This document shows, piece by piece, positions 23,981 through 34,763 of a stretch of DNA of 64,000 nucleotides. Numbering within the stretch: position 1 is the stretch's first letter; every line of letters starts with the position of its first letter. A program made the translations under genes and the position numbers. This DNA is from Tricholoma matsutake. Its lineage: Eukaryota > Basidiomycota > Agaricomycetes > Agaricales > Tricholomataceae. The stretch lies in assembly GCA_026075535.2 (NCBI GenBank), contig AP026543.1, forward strand, positions 7,192,001-7,256,000. The letters run 5' to 3'. The notes under the pieces are model-generated. The model was not told where the DNA came from. It searched no databases and saw only the letters and a list, made by a program, of their open reading frames with translations.

Positions 23981-24681
23981 GTATGCTTTTTTTAAATGTT
24001 CTTTGTTGTTTTGTTATAACTGATTCATTTTTCATTAATGATAGGTTTTATTTTAATCTCTAATGATGCCATGGCCCAAAAACCACAATGATGACTGACA
24101 CAGCCACCACCCAAGAACCACCACTGTGAGCAGTTGCTCGTGGGGTGGGAACAGGTGCAACTCCAAAACGACACGAATGGCAACAACAAGATGCCAATGC
24201 AATGATGAGATGAAGACGAACCGAATTCAAAAAGGGCCCAAGAGACGTCGTTGACGTGCTGACATCTCTTGGGCCACAGGTATGTTTTTTTTTTCTTTCT
24301 CATTCTATTCTTTTTTTACTAACAAACCTTTTAGGTACATTGATGACAATGACAATGGGACAACAAGGGGGAATGAAAACACTGAGATGGCACAAGCAAA
24401 CAATGGGGGAGGACAACAACAGCGACAGCGGCATGCCAATGCAATGCAGGCATGAGAAGGAGGAGAGGGATGGGGGAACAACGAGGATGAGGATGGGACA
24501 ACAACAATGACAACCGGGGAACAACAACAGGGGACAACAACAACAACAACAACAACGGGACATGGGGAGAGGGGGGATCAACAAGGCAAACCAAAAAAAA
24601 GGCCCAAGAGACATCAGTCTTGGGCCACTGGTATGTTTTTTTTTCTTCTCATTTCATTTATTTTTACTGACAAACTTTTAG
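23981..24681 (+). other. three intron-like segments with palindromic exon ends in CACTA-1
   Basis: Candidate introns are 23981-24044 (GTATGC...GATAG), 24280-24334 (GTATGT, branch CTAAC, TTTTAG) and 24631-24681 (GTATGT, ACTGAC, TTTTAG). The exons before the last two end in palindromes built on GGCCCAAGAGACATC and its complement (24234-24275, 24601-24626), only a few bases before the donor. The GAGCAGTTGCTCGTGGGGTGG palindrome lies at 24124, and a variant at 24726. The translation is low complexity and no domain was recognised. Confidence 0.45.
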
Positions 24682-24769
24682 TTACTAACTATGACAATAA
24701 CAACCCCGACCCACCACCACTCACCGCTGCGAGCCCCTGCTCACAGGGTGATTGTGGGTGCTTGACGAC

Positions 24770-25075
24770 GAACTGGTGCCAGGAGGGGGAGGACAACAAG
24801 AGGGGGAGGACAACAAGAGGGGGGAACAACAAGAGGGGAGAACAAGAAGAGGGGAGAACAAGAAGAGGGGATAATGACAGGAGGGGGGAATGATGGGAAG
24901 GGAGAAAGATGGGAACGGGGAATGATGGGAACGGGGAATGATGGGAACGGGGAATGATGGGAACGGGGAATGACAGGAAGGGGGAATGACAGGAGGAGGG
25001 GAGAACAACGGGAGGGGAGAACAACGGGAGGGGAGAACAACGGGAGGGGAGAACAACGGGAGGGGAGAACAACGG
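24770..25075 (+). repeat. purine-rich tandem repeats in CACTA-1
   Basis: Short units such as GGGAACGGGGAATGATG and GGGAGGGGAGAACAAC are repeated tandemly. Long open frames on the opposite strand are a by-product of the repeat. Similar sequence resumes at 40865, across the nested insert. Confidence 0.7.
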
Positions 25076-25682
25076 TGATAGGTTGTCTCCTTGGCTCAAA
25101 GGCTGATACGTCATTCTAACCACATTCTAATCACATCGGCTAACTCCTATGAGGTCCCAGACACAGCGCGACCCAGTCTATCGATTGTGATATCATATCA
25201 ACCACATCGAAACATCACCAGCGACATTGATCGTACCAAGAGACCACATCACACAACCTTAGGACTACGTTGAAAGCCCTAAAACCCCTTCTAAATGACC
25301 ATCAAACATCCCCAATCATCTTCAAACAAACGGCAACCGCGATCAAACATTGTTGACCATTGTCAAGCATCATCGATCGATATCGAGGGACTACAAGCGA
25401 CATCGGGCACCGCATTTGTTATCTATATGGTGGAATACCATGCACCAGGAAGGATTCCAACTTGTGCCCAAACCTGTTGATAGTAGGTCAGCCTCGTTCC
25501 AAGTCCCTATTGCACACAGAACCTGCTGGACAAATTCTTGCGAGACTTAGCATGATTTATACACAAAGGACAGTCCCCTTTTAGTTCTATACCCTTTATT
25601 ACTCTTTCATCATATGATATATATCTTTCTTGTTCAGAATCCAGTCTCCTTTTTGGCCTTGTGCCTTAACTCATATCTTTTG

Positions 25683-26337
25683 TGTTACAATTTTCCTTGT
25701 AACTCATGGAACCCGACGCACCCGACGATCCCCTCCAGACAGGAGGCACCCCTTGATTCATGCCTAGGGCATGTTCTTGACACCAGACACACACACGACG
25801 CATGCTGACTGCATGCATTTGATCCCCTTCCCGTGGAAGGCACCCTTGATGCATGGTGACTCCATGTACCTGAACCCACTCCCACACATGCTGTGATATG
25901 ACAGCCTCCTGACATGAGGTCCATGATGTCGGACTCTCACGATTGACATGCTGCACTGCAGCACTCCATGACATTGGACGCCTCATGCAAGGCATGAGGC
26001 CTATTGTTTCTATTATTACTTAATACACATCTACCTTTCTGATTGGACGATAAGGACCTCCCTTCTAGTATAAGTACTGCAACTTGTAGTAGGGATGTCC
26101 TTAGTTTAGATCTAGGCAATTAACAGCCTTAACTTGCAACTCGTGAACTTACTCGAAACCACTAAGGAAGCCCCTTAGTGTGTGAACCTGAACGACTCTA
26201 TGCAGAAGCCCTGCTAGAGTGCACTACCTATCTTATGTTGGATGCTCCGAGTAAGACTAGTGCCGAAAGACTCGTCGAGGAAGCACCTCGTCGAACGACA
26301 TTGACTAGATCGAGTGGTTGAGGCTTCGCCCTTAACA
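25683..26337 (+). repeat. R2 5' LTR (655 bp)
   Basis: TG...CA termini. U3 palindrome CCTCATG/CATGAGG is at 25981-25999. Three AAGCC/AAGCA-loop hairpins lie at 26160-26293. It differs from the 3' LTR by at least two indels in the palindrome region and many substitutions, so the pair is old or has been rearranged. Confidence 0.92.
26160..26293 (+). promoter_or_regulatory. AAGCC-loop hairpins in R2 LTR
   Basis: 26160-26180 has stem CACTAAGG/CCTTAGTG around AAGCC. 26195-26220 has stem ACTCTA(T)GCAG/CTGCTAGAGT around AAGCC. 26273-26293 has stem CGTCGAGG/CCTCGTCG (one mismatch) around AAGCA. In the 3' LTR the first stem reads CACTAGGG/CCTTAGTG (40120-40140), a change that keeps pairing as a G-U. 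Same loop and geometry as in R3. Confidence 0.75.
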
Positions 26338-26653
26338 TAAGATCTAAACTATCTGCTAGCCCACCTACCTAGGTGTAGGCAATACGTCTTGATACACACC
26401 ACAGCAACCCAGGTCTAGACAAACCCCAGACCGACCACCAAGAGAAGCAGAACCACAGCCAGGTTCATCTTGGTACCGATACAATGGAAGACTAGTCCGT
26501 TACTCGACCCCCACACAGCATTGGTTCTACGGATCAACCGACAGACAATGAGGAGATTTCCTCACCGACAAAGACTTTGAACAACCACACGCACCCCCAT
26601 CCGAAACATCCACCCGCTTCTTAACAGATGAAACCGATGACCTCTATAACAAG

Positions 26654-27550
26654 ATGTCTGAACCCGCAACCACACCGATGACATCCGTGAAGGACATTCG
26701 AATCCAATCACCAACAGACTTCTCAGGAGAGCGGACCAAGACCGCCAAGTTCCTGCAGGAGATAGACCTATACCTGCAAATCAATGACCAGGTCTATGAC
26801 ACAAATGACAAGAAGATTATCTTCACGCTGTCCTTCATGAATGGAGGGACAGCAGCTGCCTGGGCACAGGCATTCGTCAACCAACACCAGTCCAAGGGAC
26901 TCGGTGAATACGCAGACTTCCGACAGAAGGTCTTAGAGGCCTTCTCACCAATCGATGACACCGGAACGGCAAAGACATAGATCAAGAATCTCAAGCAAGG
27001 TTCAGGGAACCTTGAAGAATATGTGGCGAACTTCCGCATCCTGAAAGACAGGACGGGAATCACAGAAGATGCAGCCATGATCGAGTACTTCATGGATGGA
27101 CTGCACCCCGAATTACTGAAGAGGGTACACACAATGGAAACAGTACCCAACACTCTCAAGGGCTGGATAAAGGCAGCCTCGAAATATGAAGGCCAATGGA
27201 AATGGGCCATGGCAATCCTGGGGAAGACCAGGCAGAACCAGAAGATGAAGGAAACAACGAAGAAAGGACAGCCCTCTCTTGATATCAGCCGACTAACGAA
27301 CCAAGAATGCATGGAACACCTCTGAAAGGGATTGTGTTTCATTTGTCACCAGCCTGGACACCGATCATCCGACCACAGGGATGGAAAAACCCCTACCCAG
27401 ACAGGGTCAGCGCCTCCCCCCTACTGAAACCGCTTCACCCAGAAAAAGACTGGGGAGGACACCTACCAGAGAGTCTGCATAATGCTGGATGAACTCAATG
27501 AAGAAGAAAAAGAACGAGCCCTTAACCTCTTGGAGGAATTGGGTTTTTAG
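26654..27550 (+). pseudogene. R2 gag, decayed by point stops
   Basis: The start is at ATG 26654. A capsid-like domain (FSGERTKTAKFLQEIDLYL, then GTAAAWAQAFVNQH and FRQKVLEAFSPID) is followed by a CCHC zinc knuckle (CFICHQPGHRSSDH) and an acidic end (LDELNEEEKERALNLLEELG). One frame runs to the UAG at 27548-27550, about 298 codons. It is interrupted by stops at 26978 (TAG, Trp expected), 27323 (TGA, Arg expected) and about 27425 (TGA). Gag would form the particle and bind RNA. The frame ends exactly at the frameshift site. Confidence 0.85.
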
Positions 27551-27584
27551 AACAGCGGCCTGATATGATGCCAGTCACCGCTGT
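27541..27584 (+). promoter_or_regulatory. R2 gag-pol -1 ribosomal frameshift signal
   Basis: In gag phase the sequence is G GGT TTT TAG: a canonical slippery heptamer GGGUUUU (27541-27547) whose next codon is the gag stop. Four bases later a perfect 7-bp stem, ACAGCGG (27552-27558) with CCGCTGT (27578-27584), encloses a 19-nt loop. Slipping back one base enters the frame that runs openly into protease. Confidence 0.8.
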
Positions 27585-28711
27585 AGTCTCCCTAGGATCT
27601 GTACTCTTAGCTACCATGAATAGACAATCTATGCACCTGTCTATTTGGGTAGCTGAGTCAGACAATGGGAAAGACGTCGCAACGAACGCGCTCCTCGACT
27701 CTGGAGCAGGAGGAGTCTTTATTGACTCGAAATTCGTCGAACGAGAAGGGATCAAGACATATCCCTTAGGCTATACCATCCGGGCCACAAATGTAGACGG
27801 AACCCTGAACAGACAGGGAACGATCACAAGATACGTGAAAGGGAAACTCCACATCAATGGACGGAGCTGCCCAATGGAATACCTAGTCGCTGGACTAGGC
27901 AAGGAATCAGTAATCCTGGGCCTGTCATGGCTGCAGGAGATGAACCCAATCATTGACTGGAAGAAGGGAACTCTTGAGTTCTGAGATGAAGAACAACGGG
28001 CTCAGATCAAACAAATCTTGGAGAAGACAAGAAGAGCCGAATGGGCCCTCCCAAACACTCTAAACCTTCCTAGGGTAGACACCAAAAGGGAGGCGCCAAA
28101 TGACAGAATGGCACAAATTCAACGGATCATAGCCAAGACAAGACAAAGACTCTCTGAAGAAAAGAAGAGAAACCTTGCCCGAGCATGACTGGCTGTGGCA
28201 AAGATGAGAGAAAGGCTCACTGAAGAAAAAGAGAGGAGCCTTGCCCGAGCCCAATTGGCTGTGGCAAAAACAAGAGAAAGGCTTTCAGAGAGGAAAGCAA
28301 AAGAACTAAATTCTGTCCAGATAGCCATCGCAAAAACCAAGAACAGAAACACTCCTAAAGAACCCAGGAACCTCGAAGCAGCACAATGGGCCATTGCCAA
28401 AACCCAAGAGAACCAGAAGAAGAAACAACTGGAAAAGGGTAAAAACAATGAATGTGACAGGACACGACGAATCATACAAAAGATGAAGGAATTGCTAAAC
28501 TCCACAGGGGAGGGAAGCACCAGCAAAAGGAACATGAAAACAACACCACAAAACAGGACAAATGACCCCCAACAGAAGACTACCCTGACCAACAATTATA
28601 GGACCCCAGATCACGGTACCATCAACGCTGAAGTACCTATACCCAGGGAAACTCCCCCTCAAGTAAAGGTCGAAGAAGTACCAGATGAGGAACTACTGGC
28701 AGACACTGCAT
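27547..28711 (+). pseudogene. R2 pol part 1: protease and repeat linker
   Basis: In the -1 frame relative to gag, the aspartic protease reads LLDSGAGGVFIDSKFVEREG, with the flap-like VILGLSWLQEMNP later. TGA follows at 27982 (Arg expected) and again at 28186. The downstream linker is basic and helical with a 22-residue repeat array (28123-28452), then a Thr/Asn/Pro-rich stretch to EEVPDEELLADTA. There R1-young is inserted, with near-TSD TGCAT/GGCAT. Such a long repeat linker between protease and RT is not usual for chromoviruses. Confidence 0.8.
28123..28452 (+). repeat. five 66-nt / 22-residue coding repeats in R2 pol
   Basis: Units start at 28123, 28189, 28255, 28321 and 28387. Each encodes a helix of the type LAVAKTRERLSERKAKELxx; the fourth and fifth are more diverged. 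Ala and Leu recur in a two-times-11 pattern, suggesting a coiled coil. All units are exactly 66 nt, so the frame is preserved. Confidence 0.8.
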
Positions 28712-29137
28712 TGTAAGGGGACTAGGGGGGTGCCCTGTGTGTTTTTCCTATTTTTTATGTTTGTCCTATATTTTTCCCCACCTCATTTCCTTCTATTCTT
28801 CATTTTCTATGATTTTTCCGGATTTTATTACTAATTTTCCCTTGCTATCATGTTTGTACATGTTGACACTTTTATATTTAGAGGCGGAGTACCCCTTCCG
28901 ACACATACCCCTTGGTATGATGTCATTCGGCGGCCTTGATCCGCCTATCTCTGCCTTTTTCTATTTTTAGGTTATATTTGATTTTTGTCGTCTTCACATA
29001 TACTGGGCATCAGCAAGGGGATCCTTAGAGTTTTCTCTTCGGATTTCCCTTTGCTAGGTGCGCCCCCAATCCCTGTATTATGTAGCATAATTTTAACTTC
29101 GGATTTCCCTTTGCTAGAGGCTTAGGTTGCCCTTATA
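28712..29137 (+). repeat. R1-young 5' LTR
   Basis: It starts TGTAAGGGGAC and ends GCCCTTATA. The termini are TG...TA rather than TG...CA, supported by the perfect TSD of the solo copy at 50752-51177. A 20-bp string based on GGATTTCCCTTTGCTAG occurs twice near its 3' end. Confidence 0.9.
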
Positions 29138-29303
29138 GTAGAAAACTCTCCCCTAAGGCCCGAAAATCGCGAACGCGCTGCCCAAGATAGGCAGGTACAG
29201 ACTGGACGACGCTTCCCAAAGCTCCACAGAGTCCCTACACACCGTTCCAGATACTCTCGCCTTTATTACGCCGCCATTTTCGCCGAACGCGCTCCCTAGC
29301 GAC

Positions 29304-30853
29304 ATGGACGCATCAGAACGCTTCAACGCGCTTGAAAGCGACGTTTCCGGAATGCGCGCGCAAATCAACTCGCTTAAATCTACAATTGAAAACTTCGTTA
29401 GGACCCTCCAGGCTAACCCTATGACTAATAGTTCCCCCTTCACAACTCCAAGCGCACCCAACAACGACATTTTGCCAAACGCGTCCACTAAGGAACGTGC
29501 CCAGATCAAACTGTCCCCCCCCGCCGAATTTAATGGTGCACGTGCGCAGGGACATGCATTCCTTAATTCCTGTGAGTTATACATTAGTCTCCAGTCGCAT
29601 CAATTTGTCGATGAGGCTGCAAAAATTTATTGGGCCTTCACATACATGAAATCTGAACGCACCTATCTCTATGTGGACCGTATCCTACGTCAAACTAAAG
29701 AACTCGGTTCTCTACCTTTCTCCACTTGGGGTGACTTTCGAGCTGAGTTCGTACGCCACTTCTGCCCCCTCAATGAACGCCACCGAGCAGTGACACAACT
29801 TGAGTCATCCACTTACCACCAGGGACGTCGATCCGTGGACGACTATATCGATGAGTTCAAGGATTTGGTGGACATGGCAGGATATGGGAGTGGGTTACCA
29901 GTGGTGGTGAAGTTCCGACGGGGGCTCAACCGAGAAATTCAGGACCAGATTGCACAGATGTTGGAAGGGCGCCCAGCGGACGATGATATCCTTGCTTGGT
30001 ATGAAGCTGCTTCACTCTGTGATGAGAACCGACTCACAAATGCGGCGTTTAATGCTGCATTCCGTGCTCCAACTACCACTCATACACCCTACACCTTCAA
30101 TCGAAGCCTCCCCCGCCCTAACCCCATTCCTACTCATCAAACTCCCACACCAGCCATCAATGTCCCAGTACCAATGGATGTTGATGCAGCCTGCATATAA
30201 GGGCAACCTAAGCCTCTAGCAAAGGGAAATCCGAAGTTAAAATTATGCTACATAATACAGGGATTGGGGGCGCACCTAGCAAAGGGAAATCCGAAGAGAA
30301 AACTCTAAGGATCCCCTTGCTGATGCCCAGTATATGTGAAGACGACAAAAATCAAATATAACCTAAAAATAGAAAAAGGCGGAGATAGGCGGATCAAGGC
30401 CGCCGAATGACATCATACCAAGGGGTATGTGTCGGAAGGGGTACTCCGCCTCTAAATATAAAAGTGTCAACATATACAAACATGATAGCAAGGGAAAATT
30501 AGTAATAAAATCCGGAAAAATCATAGAAAATGAAGAATAGAAGGAAATGAGGTGGGGAAAAATATGGGACGAACATAAAAAATAGGAAAAACACACAGGG
30601 CACCCCCCTAGTCCCCTTACACCGCAGCCGTGCACATAAGTTGGATCTCTGCTACCGTTGTGGGGAACCTGGACACAGGGCTGGAGCGTGTCCCCATTGT
30701 CAGGATATCCGCAAGCTCACCCCCGAGGGACGAGACAAACTCCTGCAAGATTTGTTGGCACTTGTAGATGTTGAGGAAGCGAAGGATCAAGTTGCAGAGG
30801 AGATTAAGTTGGAAGTTGTAGAGGAGCAGGATTTTCCTATTCGCAGCGAGTGA
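29304..30853 (+). pseudogene. R1-young gag, split by a solo R1 LTR
   Basis: From ATG 29304 the frame encodes a capsid-type Gag (AFTYMKSERTYLYVDRILRQ, FRAEFVRHFCPLNERHRAV, DYIDEFKDLVDMAGY) of about 298 codons until the insert. After the insert the zinc knuckle CYRCGEPGHRAGAC (about 30650) and an acidic tail follow, ending at TGA 30851-30853. The insert plus one TSD copy is 431 bp, and taking it out returns both halves to one phase, so gag was intact when the LTR arrived. The chain would package element RNA. As it stands, only a knuckle-less Gag could be made. Confidence 0.9.
30196..30621 (-). repeat. solo R1 LTR inside R1-young gag
   Basis: A 426-bp reverse-complement R1 LTR (TATAAGGGC...CCCCTTACA), flanked by CTGCA (30191-30195) and CCGCA (30622-30626), a TSD with one C/T difference. 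It is the innermost level of the nest. Confidence 0.92.
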
Positions 30854-30869
30854 ATCGTACGCCCTCACT
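30829..30869 (+). promoter_or_regulatory. R1-young candidate -1 frameshift site
   Basis: GGATTTT in gag phase (G GAT TTT, 30829-30835) lies 15 bases before the gag TGA. Shifting back one base enters the open pol frame with no intervening stop. A short stem AGTGA (30849-30853) with TCACT (30865-30869) follows. The heptamer is conserved in R1-old at about 9729. The heptamer is less canonical and the stem weaker than in R2. Confidence 0.55.
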
Positions 30870-33800
30870 GCCTGTCCATAACCGCTTTGAAGTCTTGTCA
30901 GTTGAATCCCTGGAGAATGAATCCATTTCTGTGACTGCTCCCCTCTCTGACCCTTCGAAGTTGGCTAAAGATGTACCTGCTCTCCCCATCTCTCCTTCTA
31001 CTCCACGTCCCAAAATTAAATCATGGGAGCGTAAACTACCACGCAAGTATATTGTGGCATCCACTCCCTCTGCACATTCCTTAAACCTAGCCATCAAACT
31101 GCAGACGACCGACACTGGACAGATACTCGGTGTCTCTGCGCTCCTGGACTCTGGTGCAACTGGTCTCTTCATCGATTCCCATCTGGTACAACAACACCAT
31201 CTAAATACTCGCTCACTCTCACGTCCGATACCTGTATATAACGTGGATGGATCCCCAAATGAAGCTGGTGCCATCCGAGAGGTTGCAGACCTGGTTCTCC
31301 ATTACAAAGATCATAGTGAGCATGCCCTTTTTGCTGTCACTCAATTAGGAAAGCAGAAGGTGATTTTGGGATATCCATGGCTTTGAGACCATAACCCAGA
31401 GGTCAACTGGCGCACCGGGGAGGTTACCATGAGCCGATGTCCATCCTGCTGTTGGATGTGTTTCACAGAAGCCAGGCAAGAACGTCGTGGACAGAAGGCA
31501 GCAATACGACAAACTCAGAAGTGTCGTGCTGGACCCCTGCCTATACCTGAAGTGGAATTGGAAGGGGTTCCTGATCTAATGCCGGACTCGGATGATGATG
31601 ATGAGGACCCAGAGGAAGTGGAGGAGGGTGATCAGATCTTCTACACTGTGATTTGCTCATCACATGAGGTGTGTGCCACATCGAACATATCCCAACGCCT
31701 CGCCGAGGCCTTCCACAAAAACAACACTGCTAAATCCTCTACTAACTCCTTACTCCCTCATCTCCATGAGTTTGAAGACGTGTTCTCCAAGGAGTCATTC
31801 GACTCTCTTCCTGCACGTAAGCCATGGGATCACGTGATCGAACTCACCCCTGGCGCAACCCCTTCATCCTGCAAGGTCTATCCTCTCTCTCCAGAAGAAC
31901 AACGGCAGCTTGACCAGTTCATCAATGAGCACCTGGCCTCTGGACATATTCGACCATCGAAGTCACCCATGGCCTCTCCCTTTTTCTTTGTCAAGAAGAA
32001 GGATGGCTCACTTCGACCGGTTCAAGACTACAGAAGGCTCAACAACATCACGGTCAAAAATCGCTACCCACTACCCCTCATCTCCGAACTCGTAAACCAG
32101 CTCCATGGAGCCCGATACTTCACCAAGCTCGATGTCCGTTGGGGCTATAATAATGTGAGGATAAAGGAGGGAGATGAGTGGAAGGCAGCCTTTCGTACCA
32201 ACTGTGGTCTTTTTGAACCGCTTGTCATGTTCTTTGGCCTTACTAATAGCCCTGCCACCTTTCAGACCATGATGAATGACATCTTCCATGACCTCATCCT
32301 CGAAGGCGTTGTCTGCATCTATCTCAACGACATCCTCATCTTCACTCGCACGGTTGAAGAACACTGTCGCATCACATGCCTCGTTCTAGAGCGACTTCGA
32401 CGGTACAAACTCTACCTTCGTCAGGACAAATGCGAGTTTGAAAGGACCAAGATCGAGTACCTCGGCCTGATTATCTCAGAGGGTCAAGTGGAGATGGATC
32501 CTATCAAGGTAAACGGGCTCACAGCTTGGCCGACGCCCACGAACAAGAAGGAGGTGCAGTCTTTCCTGGGCTTCATCAATTTCTATCGGCGTTTTATCAA
32601 GGATTTCTCACATCATGCACGACCACTGTTCGACTTGACAGGAAAGGAGGCATGGAGGTGGGATAATGCACAACAGGAGGCGTTCGAAAAGCTTAAGGAG
32701 ATGGTCACTTCCACTCTGATCCTTACCTTTGCTGACGATTCATGTCCTTTTCGTGTAGAAGCCGACAGTTCTGACTTTGCGATGGGCGCCATGTTGTCTC
32801 AGCAGTCTCCGGAGGACCAGAAGTGGCATCCTGTTGCGTTCTACTCCAAAAGCCTTAGTGCTGTAGAGAGAAACTATGAGATCCATGACAAGGAGATGTT
32901 GGCGATAATGTGTGCGCTTGAGGAGTGGCGACACTTCCTCGAGGGTGCCCAACACAAGGTGGAAATTTGGACGGATCACAAGAACCTTGAGTACTTCATG
33001 ACGGTCAAGAAATTGAACCATCGTCAAGCTCGTTGGTCCCTGTATCTATCTAGATTCGACTTCTCCTTACACCACCGTCTGGGTCGCAGCATGGGGAAGA
33101 CCGATGCCCTATCCCGATGTGCAGACCATGGGGATGGCAGCGGTGACAACCAAAACATTGTGCTGTTGCAGCCAGACCTGTTCACCATTCGGGCACTGGA
33201 AGGCATCGCACCCCAGGGCGAGGAGCGGGACATCCTATGTGACATTCATCGCGCAAACCGTAGCGGTTTACATGAGGATGTTGTCGCCCGAGCTGTTAAA
33301 GAACTGAGGAAGGGATCGACCCTTTCCTTACGTGCGGCAGAGTGGGCTGAAAAGGAGGACTTGTTGTATTTCAGGGATCGCATCTATGTTCCCAATGACC
33401 CAGACCTTCGCCGGCGCATCATATCCCAACACCATGACTCACAGATTGCTGGCCACCCTGGACACTGGAAGACCTTGGAGCTCACCTCACGGAACTATTG
33501 GTGGCCACAAATGTTGCGGCTCATTGGTCAGTATTGTTGCACTTGTGACCTTTGCTTACGCACCAAGGTTCCTCGTCGCAAGCCTATTGGTGAGCTACAC
33601 CCTCTTCCTGTTCCAGAGAGTCGTTGGGATGTCATCAGCGTCGACTTTGTGGTGGAATTGCCAGAGTCAAATGGGTTTGATGCGGTGATGTGCACAGTTG
33701 ACTCAGTGGGAAAATGCGCTCACTTCATTCCCACTCACACCACTGTCAGTGCCCTAGGTGCCGCTCGACTCTACCTCCACCACGTGTGGAAATTACATGG

Positions 33801-34752
33801 ACTTCCTGGTGCCTTCCTCTCGGATCATGGCCCTCAGTTCATGGCAGAGTTCACTCGTGAGCTGTACCGACTCCTGGGGATCAAACTCCTCGCTTCAACT
33901 GCTTATCACCCACAAACTGATGGCCAGACGGAGCGAGTCAACCAGGAACTGGAGCAGTACATCCGCCTCTTTGTCAATGAACGCCAGGACGATTGGGATG
34001 ATCTCCTTCCTTTGGCTGAGTTCGGATACAACAACCATGTCCATGCTTCCACTCAACAGACCCCTTTCCTCTTAGACACTGGACGACATCCACACATGGG
34101 ATTTGAACCTTGCCAAACTCCCTCACACATCGAGACAGTGAATGAGTTCACAGAACGCATGAGGGATAGCTTGGAGGAGGCAAGGGCAGCCTTAGCAAAG
34201 GCGAAGGACGACATGGCGCAATTTTACAACCAACGGCACTCCCCAACCCCTCAGTACAAGGTTGGTGATCGAGTTTATCTTGACTCCAGTGACATCTCCA
34301 CTACACGTCCATCCAAGAAACTCGCTCATCGCTTCTTGGGACCTTTCCCCATTGTCAAGTGCGTTGGAACACATGCCTATCATCTATGCCTCCCACCCTC
34401 CATGTCCAGACTCCATCCCGTCTTCCATGTCATCAAATTGCTTCCAGCTCCCCCAGATCCGTTCCCGGGATGCCATTCACACCCACCACCACCACCTACA
34501 GTGATCGAGGGAGAACCCCAATATGAAGTCGAGTCAATCTTGGACAGCCGTTTGCGTCGAGGAAAACTCCAGTATTTGGTACATTGGAAGGGTTATGGGT
34601 ATGAGGAGAACTCATGGGTCGAAGAGTCTGACGTAAATGCCCCTCGGTTAATCAAGGAATTCCACCGACGGCACACTGCTGCACCACATCGCATTCAAGT
34701 CACGGACTTTGGTCGTATAGGGTTTCGAATGCATCGGGGTGATGCATCTTAG
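30832..34752 (+). pseudogene. R1-young pol: protease, RT, RNase H, integrase, chromodomain
   Basis: One frame of about 1,300 codons, broken only by TGA at 31384-31386 (Arg/Gln position after GYPWL). Protease has LLDSGATGLFIDSHL (31140s). RT has FTKLDVRWGYNNVR, but the active site reads YLND (about 32322) instead of YLDD. RNase H has VEADSSDFAMGAML. The integrase zinc region is GHPGHWKTLELTSRNYWWP, and the core has DFVVELPESNGFDAV, FLSDHGPQF and HPQTDGQTERVNQELE. A C-terminal chromodomain (YEVESILDSR, LVHWKGYGYEENSWVEE) is followed by TAG 34750-34752. Chromodomain integrases target histone-marked chromatin. The D-to-N change and the TGA would each inactivate it. Confidence 0.92.
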
Positions 34753-34763
34753 AGAGGGGGTGA
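34751..34763 (+). promoter_or_regulatory. R1-young polypurine tract
   Basis: AGAGAGGGGGTGA lies immediately upstream of the 3' LTR and overlaps the end of pol. It would be the plus-strand primer for reverse transcription. Confidence 0.75.

Noticed and set aside
24689..25123. Overlapping minus-strand frames rich in Pro/Ser/Phe
   Set aside because: Complement of tandem GGGAGGGGAGAACAAC repeats; no start, domain or codon bias.
28737..28970. 77-codon open frame inside R1 LTRs (also at 30363 minus and 50777)
   Set aside because: It is repeated only because the LTR is repeated. It is Phe/Leu/Ser-rich from a pyrimidine-rich U3, has no domain, and is shorter and broken in the older LTRs.
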